Positions 1-4,378 of a stretch of DNA of 8,479 nucleotides are shown in pieces. Within the stretch, counting starts at the first letter, position 1; each line of letters starts with the position of its first letter. Location: contig CP070801.1 of assembly GCA_020343575.1 (NCBI GenBank), positions 455,456 through 463,934 of the forward strand, written 5' to 3'. The notes below the pieces were generated by a model. That model was not told the DNA's origin, did not search any database, and was given only the letters and a program-made list of their open reading frames with translations. Both the position numbers and the translations under genes were made by a program. Origin of the DNA: Candidatus Aenigmatarchaeota archaeon (GTDB lineage: Archaea > Aenigmatarchaeota > Aenigmatarchaeia > QMZP01).

Positions 1-230
1 GCATTCTCACACCACTTCTTGAACTTCTTCAATTTGTCCTTTTTTAGCCTTGGTTTGTTCTTATGTGCCTTACATTCGAATGCAAGTATTAAACCTTTCT
101 TAAGGGCGACTATGTCCACTGGGTATAGGTAACCACCTGATGAGGCGGTTCTTGAAACAGAAAAGCCTTTGTAGTTGAGAAAGTGTATCAACTCTCTCTC
201 AAACCTCACCCCCTTTCTGTAGAACTTCAT
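1..230 (-). CDS. hjc: Holliday junction resolvase Hjc (N-terminal 76 codons, cut by window edge)
   Basis: Structure-specific endonuclease that cuts four-way DNA junctions during recombination and fork repair; archaeal Hjc acts as a homodimer with Mg2+. Translation from the ATG at 230 gives MKFYRKGVRFERELIHFL, the family's N-terminal signature. The nuclease residues of the restriction-enzyme-like fold can be placed by comparison with known Hjc proteins: Glu11 in the FERE motif, Asp39 in PVDIV, and Glu52/Lys54 in FECK. A basic Lys-rich stretch follows (about residues 54-72), as expected for a DNA-binding face. The family is about 120-140 residues long, so roughly the last 45-60 are outside the window. 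No ribosome binding site is visible; a TATA-like box about 25 nt upstream suggests a leaderless transcript. It is divergent from the HTH regulator gene. The identification is confident; whether the missing C-terminus is intact cannot be seen. Confidence 0.93.
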   Translation of the reverse strand, partial: MKFYRKGVRFERELIHFLNYKGFSVSRTASSGGYLYPVDIVALKKGLILAFECKAHKNKPRLKKDKLKKFKKWCEN

Positions 231-250
231 ATCTATTCTATGGTGTGAGA

Positions 251-260
251 ATTTATATCT
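251..260 (-). promoter_or_regulatory. TATA-like box for hjc (leaderless)
   Basis: On the minus strand this reads AGATATAAAT, centred about 25 nt before the hjc ATG. That spacing puts the expected archaeal transcription start at or next to the start codon, and no Shine-Dalgarno sequence is present. The assignment rests on motif and spacing only. Confidence 0.5.
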
Positions 261-283
261 CATTGAGAAAGTGGGTTAACGCA

Positions 284-293
284 TTTAAATATA
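284..293 (+). promoter_or_regulatory. TATA-like box for the HTH regulator gene (leaderless)
   Basis: TTTAAATATA is centred about 22 nt ahead of the ATG at 311, a typical distance for leaderless archaeal transcripts. This box decides the start: a longer reading from GTG at 245 would put the promoter inside the coding region. It lies about 33 bp from the hjc box on the other strand, so one regulator could control both genes. Confidence 0.5.
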
Positions 294-310
294 GCAGTCA
301 ATTATCGAAT

Positions 311-1039
311 ATGGATAATGTCACTGACGAATTTTCTCTTGCAAGGGATAAACTGGCAAAGGATATAATAGGTGAAATTGTTCTGTCTGACAACTCGGAG
401 GGTGTTATAAAGAAGTGGAGGAGCATCTTCAAGATATCCCAGAAGAGATTAGCGAATGAGTTGGGCATAACCCCCTCTGTCGTCTCTGACTACGAATCAG
501 GCAGGAGGAGGTCCCCTGGTATAAAGGTTATTAGGAAGTATATCAGCGCCCTGTTGAAGATAGATATGGAGCGGGGTGGTAATATCATAAGATCCTTTGC
601 AAAAACTAATCAAACACAACCAATCATTTCCAACGCTATAGTTGATATAAAGGAATTCTCTGTTGGGATGCCTGGGATAGATTTCTGTAAGTTTATCAAC
701 GCGATCCCTGTTGTAAAAACAAACCTTGAACAGGTCGTCTATGGGTACACTGTTATAGATTCTCTGAAGGCAATAACTGAGTTGTCCTTTTCAGAGCTTT
801 TAAAGCTCTATGGTATAACCACACAAAGGGCTTTGGTGTTTACACAGGTTTCAACTGGGAGAACACCTATGGTTGCAATAAAACTCACGAATCTGAAACC
901 AGCCCTTGTTGTCCTGCATGGGCTTGATGTTGTGGATGATGTTGCAAAGAGGATAGCAGAGGTTGAAGGAATTCCCCTAGCTGTTTGTAGGATGGATGGT
1001 GTAGATAAAATAATAAGTAAGTTAAAAGGTATTGAATAA
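311..1039 (+). CDS. Archaeal XRE-type helix-turn-helix transcriptional regulator
   Basis: Predicted DNA-binding regulator of 242 residues, of the archaeal family I recognise as COG1709 (function unknown). An N-terminal segment (FSLARDKLAKDIIGEIVLSD, about residues 8-27) is followed by an XRE/Cro-like HTH at about residues 30-75, where KISQKRLANELGITPSVVSDY is the helix-turn-helix core and ESGRRRSP follows the recognition helix. The C-terminal half (about 110-242) is the family's conserved putative sensor domain, with YGYTVIDSLKAI, YGITTQRALVFTQVSTGR and LKPALVVLHGLD. ATG 311 was chosen over GTG 245 because the TATA-like box lies between them and no family homology is recognisable in the extra 22 residues. 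The gene is convergent with the metallophosphoesterase, with stop codons directly adjacent. A short T-run at 1045-1052 could end its transcript. Its targets are unknown; autoregulation and hjc control are inferences. Confidence 0.82.
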   Translation: MDNVTDEFSLARDKLAKDIIGEIVLSDNSEGVIKKWRSIFKISQKRLANELGITPSVVSDYESGRRRSPGIKVIRKYISALLKIDMERGGNIIRSFAKTNQTQPIISNAIVDIKEFSVGMPGIDFCKFINAIPVVKTNLEQVVYGYTVIDSLKAITELSFSELLKLYGITTQRALVFTQVSTGRTPMVAIKLTNLKPALVVLHGLDVVDDVAKRIAEVEGIPLAVCRMDGVDKIISKLKGIE

Positions 1040-1717
1040 TTAAATTCTTTTTATCTCACATTTGGCTCTTTCAGTCTTTAGTTCAACAACGCCGTAGTAT
1101 CCATTATACAAAGGGCCTGGGTAAAACATTGTAGTTTCCCCTAGTTTGTCTATACCACTGGATTCGTGTATGTGAGCAGATATTGAGAGAAGAGGTTGTT
1201 TCTCTGTTATGAAGTCCCTGATGGCTTGGGATCCCACATGCTCACCACCAGCTACTATATCAACCTTCGTGTTTTTCGGTGGGTTGTGAACAACGAGGAC
1301 GAAGTTTTTGTTCTTTACTTCCTTACCCATTCTTTCAAGGCTTTGTTTTATCTCCTCATCAGTTGGCTCAAATATTGTGTTAAATGGTGTGGCTGCGCCA
1401 CCGAAACCTACAAACTTCATACCCTTGAATATCTTAACCTTGTTATGTAAATTTTCACCATATTCATCCAGTAACTCTAAAATTTCGTATGGGTCGTGAT
1501 TCCCAGGGACGCAGTAAAGGGGGAGGTTGAATGAAAGAAGTTTTTGTAACAAAATATCAACAACATCCATCTGTGAGAACCCTGGTGGTTGGTTAAACAT
1601 GTCTGTGAAGTCACCAGGACATATCATTATATCAAATCTTGATGTGTCTATCTTACTTAGTTTATTAAAGGCCCTTTCATAGTATCCATGGATATCAGCA
1701 ATTACCAGAATCTTCAT
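1040..1717 (-). CDS. Calcineurin-like metallophosphoesterase (Icc-related)
   Basis: Stand-alone two-metal phosphoesterase of 225 residues, resembling the archaeal 'Icc-related predicted phosphoesterase' group (COG2129-like); its substrate is unknown. All metal-site motifs are visible in order: DIHG (Asp8, His10), GDFTD (Asp36), GNHD (Asn73, His74), the lone His144 in VVHNPP, and AHIHES (His182, His184), where Ala replaces the usual Gly. The C-terminal YPGPL corresponds to the common NPGP end motif. ATG 1717 was chosen because it begins the first beta strand (MKILVIADIHG); an in-frame ATG at 1771 would add 18 residues without family resemblance. It is transcribed away from orc1, with its promoter region next to the origin. 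The enzyme class is confident. Its role beside a replication operon is unknown, and nothing shown ties it to DNA. Confidence 0.88.
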   Translation of the reverse strand: MKILVIADIHGYYERAFNKLSKIDTSRFDIMICPGDFTDMFNQPPGFSQMDVVDILLQKLLSFNLPLYCVPGNHDPYEILELLDEYGENLHNKVKIFKGMKFVGFGGAATPFNTIFEPTDEEIKQSLERMGKEVKNKNFVLVVHNPPKNTKVDIVAGGEHVGSQAIRDFITEKQPLLSISAHIHESSGIDKLGETTMFYPGPLYNGYYGVVELKTERAKCEIKRI

Positions 1718-1748
1718 AAAATCATCTTTAAAGTTTAGGGGGTGTTGG

Positions 1749-1756
1749 TTTAAAAG
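1749..1756 (-). promoter_or_regulatory. Possible TATA-like box for the metallophosphoesterase gene
   Basis: The minus strand reads CTTTTAAA about 35 nt before the ATG at 1717, which would leave a leader of roughly 10 nt. A second T/A tract (1725-1732) is too close to the start to serve. No clear ribosome binding site is present. The call is weak and rests on spacing and composition. Confidence 0.3.
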
Positions 1757-1787
1757 TATTTTGATTCCCATATGTGGATAATTTTGA

Positions 1788-1812
1788 TTTTGCAGTGGAA
1801 ATTTGCCCCCTC
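1788..1812 (+). repeat. ORB-like core with a C-tract in place of the G-tract
   Basis: TTTTGCAGTGGAAA at 1788-1801 is an exact 14-nt match, in inverted orientation, to the core of the ORB at 4197-4221. The canonical G-tract that follows the core is replaced by a C-tract (CCCCC at 1806-1810). It may be a degenerate or rearranged ORB. The match is exact; the function is inferred. Confidence 0.4.
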
Positions 1813-1822
1813 CTCGTCTGTA

Positions 1823-1847
1823 GGACGCCTCTGTTTCCAGTGGAACC
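1823..1847 (-). repeat. Origin recognition box (left side of oriC)
   Basis: On the minus strand the dyad TTCCACTGGAA is followed by ACAGAGGCG, matching the archaeal ORB pattern of an imperfect TTCCAnTGGAA dyad, purine spacer and G-tract. The G-tract is interrupted by one C. The 11-bp dyad itself (1835-1845) is a perfect palindrome apart from its centre. It is inverted relative to the ORB at 1941-1963, with the AT-rich core between them. It is the expected binding site for Orc1/Cdc6. Confidence 0.7.
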
Positions 1848-1925
1848 TAAAAATTTTAAAATTTAATCTCTACATACCGATATAACATTGTTATATAATG
1901 AGTTAAATCTCCAAACGAAATAAAG

Positions 1926-1934
1926 CTTTTTATT
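1926..1934 (+). promoter_or_regulatory. TATA-like box for the orc1-DP1 operon
   Basis: CTTTTTATT, with an A-rich possible BRE just before it (CGAAAT, 1916-1921), is centred about 48 nt ahead of the orc1 ATG, predicting a transcription start near 1955 and a leader of about 20 nt. The predicted start falls inside the ORB at 1941-1963, so Orc1 bound there would be expected to block RNA polymerase. Confidence 0.4.
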
Positions 1935-1940
1935 TAACAA

Positions 1941-1963
1941 CTTCCAATAGAAAGAGTGGGGGT
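1941..1963 (+). repeat. Origin recognition box (right side of oriC, over the orc1 promoter)
   Basis: The dyad-like TTCCAATAGAA is followed by a purine spacer (AAGAGT) and GGGGGT, in the order and spacing of archaeal ORBs. A second G-run follows at 1967-1971, just before the orc1 start codon. The dyad has one mismatch to TTCCAnTGGAA. The position suggests both origin binding and repression of orc1. Confidence 0.68.
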
Positions 1964-1977
1964 ATTGGGGGAAATGT

Positions 1978-3186
1978 ATGACCATCCAAACATCATTAGG
2001 CGATATATTCAAGACTTATGGCTCTGAAAGGCCGATTTTTAAAGAAAAAGAGACACTTAGCATAAAATTCACGCCAGAAAACACCCCACATAGGGAAAAA
2101 CAACTTAAGCAAGTAGCCCTTATCTTAGCCCCCCTACTAAGGAATGATAAACCCTCCAACATCTTCATTTATGGTAAAACAGGATCAGGGAAGACATTGG
2201 TTGTGAGAAGTGTTGTTGATAATCTCCTAGGAACGATAAACAAGGGCAACATTCCGGTAAAGATATTTTATATTAACTGCAAGATGAAGAAAATAACGGA
2301 TACAGAATACAGGCTTCTTGCACAACTTGTATCGAATTTTGGTGAAGAGGTCCCTTACACAGGACTGCCAACAAGCGAAGTGTACAAAAGGTTCTATGAG
2401 TTGCTGGACAAGGAGAACCAGAATGTGGTTTTGGTGTTGGATGAAATAGACGCGCTTGTGAAGAAGATAGGTGATGGGATACTATACAATCTTACAAGAA
2501 TAAACCAGGACCTAGAGAAAACGAAACTAACCCTTATAGGCATATCAAACGACCTTTCATTTATTGACGAACTCGATCCCAGGGTGAGGTCTTCCCTTTC
2601 AGAAGAGGAGATCATATTTCCACCATACAATGCGAATGAGTTAAGAGATATACTAACAGAGAGAGCAAACCTCGCTTTCAACCCAGGAGTGATATCCTCA
2701 AAGGTTGTTGCAAAGTGTTCTGCTCTTGCTGCACAGGAACATGGTGATGCTAGGAGAGCCTTAGATCTTATAAGGATAGCGGGGGAGATAGCAGAGAGAA
2801 AGGATTCGAAAAAGGTAGAGGAGATTCATGTTGACATGGCTGAAAGCAAGCTGGATACGGACAGGATATTAGAAATCCTTAGAACCCAACCCAAACAATC
2901 CCAGGTAGTTTTCAAAGCAATTTTACAGTCGCATAAGAAAGGTAATACGAACATACAGACAGGAGACGTTTACGACCTCTACACCAACATATGTGCTAAA
3001 AACAACCTCAACCCCCTAACCCAGAGAAGGGTCTCAGACCTAATAGCAGAGCTTGACATGTTTGGGATAATCAATGCAAAGGTCTTGTCAAAAGGCAGAT
3101 ATGGGAGAACAAAGAGAATTAAGGTCAATCTACCAAAATCTCTGGTAGAAAATATCGAGGGTTCTATATTAAGGGAGTTTTACTGA
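1978..3186 (+). CDS. orc1: Orc1/Cdc6 replication initiator (AAA+ ATPase)
   Basis: Origin-binding AAA+ ATPase that recognises ORBs, helps open the origin and recruits the MCM helicase. At 402 residues it has the family's usual length. Visible motifs: Walker A GKTGSGKT (66-73), Walker B VLVLDEID (151-158), sensor 1 Asn191 in GISND, the arginine-finger region DPRVRSS (200-206), and sensor 2 Arg259 in HGDARRAL. The C-terminal winged helix spans about 300-395, with TQRRVSDLIAELDMFGII as its core and the basic wing KGRYGRTKRI (372-381). All catalytic positions are intact, so this looks like an active initiator. ATG 1978 follows a G-rich leader. The stop (TGA) is one base before the next ATG, so orc1 and the DP1-like gene form a translationally coupled operon, an arrangement also known in Pyrococcus. 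The ORB over its promoter suggests autoregulation. Confidence 0.96.
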   Translation: MTIQTSLGDIFKTYGSERPIFKEKETLSIKFTPENTPHREKQLKQVALILAPLLRNDKPSNIFIYGKTGSGKTLVVRSVVDNLLGTINKGNIPVKIFYINCKMKKITDTEYRLLAQLVSNFGEEVPYTGLPTSEVYKRFYELLDKENQNVVLVLDEIDALVKKIGDGILYNLTRINQDLEKTKLTLIGISNDLSFIDELDPRVRSSLSEEEIIFPPYNANELRDILTERANLAFNPGVISSKVVAKCSALAAQEHGDARRALDLIRIAGEIAERKDSKKVEEIHVDMAESKLDTDRILEILRTQPKQSQVVFKAILQSHKKGNTNIQTGDVYDLYTNICAKNNLNPLTQRRVSDLIAELDMFGIINAKVLSKGRYGRTKRIKVNLPKSLVENIEGSILREFY

Positions 3187-3187
3187 T

Positions 3188-4165
3188 ATGAAAGAGGAAA
3201 TCGTTAGAAGGGCATTGAAAGCAGGAATACTCCTAACACCTGGTTTATTGGAAACGTTGGATGAAAAAAAACTAGAGGAGATGATAAAAGAAGCCAAACA
3301 AAAGGACAAAGCGGTTCTAACAGAGAGGGAAAAACCATCGAAATCAAAACTAATAATAAAAGTAAAAAGAGTCGTGCCGAAAGAAAAACTAAAACCAGAG
3401 GATTTTACCAAATACTACAACAACAAGTACGAGGGGATAAAGAAACTTCTACTCAAAAAACTTGATGCAGTTTCCATCAACAAGTTGAGAGAGAGTTATG
3501 ATGAAATCTCTGTTATAGGAATGGTCAGGGAACCAACATCAAGAGGATTTGTTCTGGAAGACCCTACAGGAGAGATAGAGGTTATAAGCAACAAAGAACC
3601 CGAAGCAGACGACGTGATTGGTGTAAAGGGAACCACCAGGGAGGGAAAGCTCATGGAGAGGGAAATCATACTTCCAGACATACCATTGGATTATAAATCA
3701 AAGAAGATCAGAAACCTTACCCTACTTTTAACAACATCACTCACAGACAAGGCGAGACCCCTTATACAAACAACCAACTTCACCCTGATACCCAAGTTAG
3801 AGGATGAAACCTTGAATGAAAAAGAGAAGGAACAGATGATAACAGAATTCACAAACCCAACATGGATAATCATATCAGGTCCAGAGGATGAGATGAACAT
3901 ACTCGTCTACAGGCCAGAGGAAGAGATAGAGCAGAAACAAGCGATAGACTATCTGAGGAAGAGACACCTCTCTCCTAAAAGAAACAAAGTATCAGGCCCA
4001 GATGATTATTTCTTTATAGGGCAAGTACCGGACATACTGTGGCTGATTTCACCGAAGAAATTTCTGGAGAATTATAAGGGAGTGACCATTATATCTTTTG
4101 AAGCTCCAGATGCTGCAAGAGTAAATTTAGGGACGAGGGAAGTAGAGTTCAAACAGGTTTTATAA
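3188..4165 (+). CDS. DNA polymerase D small subunit DP1, shortened and with a degenerate exonuclease domain
   Basis: DP1 is the accessory and proofreading subunit of archaeal PolD; it normally has an OB fold followed by an Mre11-like calcineurin-type 3'-5' exonuclease. This protein has 325 residues, where the family is usually about 450-700. Visible landmarks are a helical N-terminus (KAGILLTPGLL, 11-21), a charged linker (about 40-70), the OB fold (about 96-165, with EISVIGMV, GFVLEDPTGEIEVI, DDVIGVKG and ILPDIPL), then NPTWIIISG (223-231), ILVYRPE (238-244), LRKRHLSP (256-263), VPDILW (280-285) and YKGVTIISF (296-304). These match DP1 landmarks, but DxH, GD and GNHD are absent, the YHG His is Arg242, and ISPK stands where GHxH is expected. 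Nuclease activity is therefore very unlikely; a structural role like eukaryotic B subunits is inferred. The start is coupled to orc1 (one-base gap). DP2 is not in this window. Confidence 0.85.
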   Translation: MKEEIVRRALKAGILLTPGLLETLDEKKLEEMIKEAKQKDKAVLTEREKPSKSKLIIKVKRVVPKEKLKPEDFTKYYNNKYEGIKKLLLKKLDAVSINKLRESYDEISVIGMVREPTSRGFVLEDPTGEIEVISNKEPEADDVIGVKGTTREGKLMEREIILPDIPLDYKSKKIRNLTLLLTTSLTDKARPLIQTTNFTLIPKLEDETLNEKEKEQMITEFTNPTWIIISGPEDEMNILVYRPEEEIEQKQAIDYLRKRHLSPKRNKVSGPDDYFFIGQVPDILWLISPKKFLENYKGVTIISFEAPDAARVNLGTREVEFKQVL

Positions 4166-4181
4166 TATGTGAACAGGGGTT

Positions 4182-4280
4182 AAGTTCATGTTAAGTAACC
4201 CCCACGTTTCCACTGCAAAAATATGTTAAATTGAACCTCAAGATATCGAAATGAAGTTAGAGTGAAGTTAACATGAACTT
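4182..4280. repeat. 13-bp perfect inverted repeat
   Basis: AAGTTCATGTTAA at 4182-4194 is repeated as its exact reverse complement at 4268-4280, with 73 bp between the arms. The left ORB of the gap lies inside. A related smaller hairpin, GAACTT (4308-4313) with AAGTTC (4319-4324), lies just beyond the second ORB. The spacing is too long for a simple terminator hairpin. Confidence 0.55.
4197..4221 (-). repeat. Origin recognition box in the convergent gap
   Basis: On the minus strand, TTGCAGTGGAAAC is followed by GT and GGGGGTT: the dyad, spacer and G-tract of a typical archaeal ORB. Its core repeats the 1788-1801 element exactly over 14 nt in inverted orientation. One half of the dyad carries a mismatch (TGC for TCC). 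Confidence 0.68.
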
Positions 4281-4281
4281 G
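4252..4281 (+). repeat. Phased TGAAGTTA repeats (11-bp spacing)
   Basis: TGAAGTTA begins at 4252 and again at 4263, and the variant TGAACTT begins at 4274, giving an exact 11-bp step. TGAAG-type copies recur at 4348, 4357 and 4368. The step is about one helical turn, so bound proteins would sit on the same face of the DNA. This resembles iterons or a regulatory array; the function is unknown. Confidence 0.5.
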
Positions 4282-4288
4282 CGAAAAA

Positions 4289-4313
4289 GACCCCTTTATT
4301 TCCATTGGAACTT
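4289..4313 (-). repeat. Origin recognition box in the convergent gap, near polB
   Basis: On the minus strand the palindromic TTCCAATGGAA is followed by ATAAA and GGGGTC, an excellent match to the archaeal ORB pattern and the best dyad in the window. It has the same orientation as the ORB at 4197-4221. It lies 66 bp beyond the 3' end of polB and does not overlap a coding region. Confidence 0.72.
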
Positions 4314-4378
4314 AACACAAGTTCACAAGTAAGCAAGAAAATGGAAATGAAGTTTGTGAAGAGTGAGTGAAATTCACA

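Larger units (their letters stand above)
1718..1977. other. Probable chromosomal replication origin (oriC) upstream of orc1/cdc6
   Basis: This 260-bp gene-free region between divergent genes has the usual archaeal origin layout. An AT-rich stretch (about 1848-1937, roughly 80% A+T by eye) lies between two ORB-type elements in opposite orientation: one on the minus strand at 1823-1847 and one on the plus strand at 1941-1963, both with their G-tracts pointing outward. A third ORB-like core lies at 1788-1801. The initiator gene begins directly to the right. An AT-rich unwinding element flanked by inverted ORBs next to orc1/cdc6 is the established arrangement in many archaea. Origin activity here is inferred from architecture. 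Confidence 0.75.
4166..4378. other. Convergent intergenic region rich in ORBs and short repeats (possible second origin element)
   Basis: These 213 bp lie between the 3' ends of the DP1 gene and polB, so no promoter is needed here, yet they are densely structured. They hold two minus-strand ORBs (4197-4221 and 4289-4313) about 70 bp apart, a 13-bp inverted repeat, phased TGAAGTTA repeats and a short palindrome GTGAAATTCAC (4367-4377). The DNA between the two ORBs is about 70% A+T by eye. I see no credible small gene. An origin-related or Orc1-binding role is inferred from the ORBs. Confidence 0.6.

Noticed and set aside
245..310. Longer start (GTG) for the HTH regulator
   Set aside because: The extra 22 codons contain the TATA-like box and no family-like sequence; ATG 311 fits a leaderless transcript.
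1734..1748. GGGGGT at 1738-1743 as a further ORB
   Set aside because: The G-tract fits, but no TTCCAnTGGAA-like dyad lies at the required distance upstream.
1718..1771. Longer start for the metallophosphoesterase
   Set aside because: The 18 extra residues precede the canonical first strand MKILVIADIHG and resemble promoter DNA.
4158..4182. GTGAACAGGGGTT as a further ORB at the end of DP1
   Set aside because: Only half a dyad and the G-tract resemble an ORB, and it overlaps the DP1 stop codon; too weak to list as a feature.
4308..4324. GAACTT/AAGTTC hairpin as a transcription terminator
   Set aside because: No T-run follows it on either strand, and archaeal termination does not rely on such hairpins; it also overlaps an ORB.
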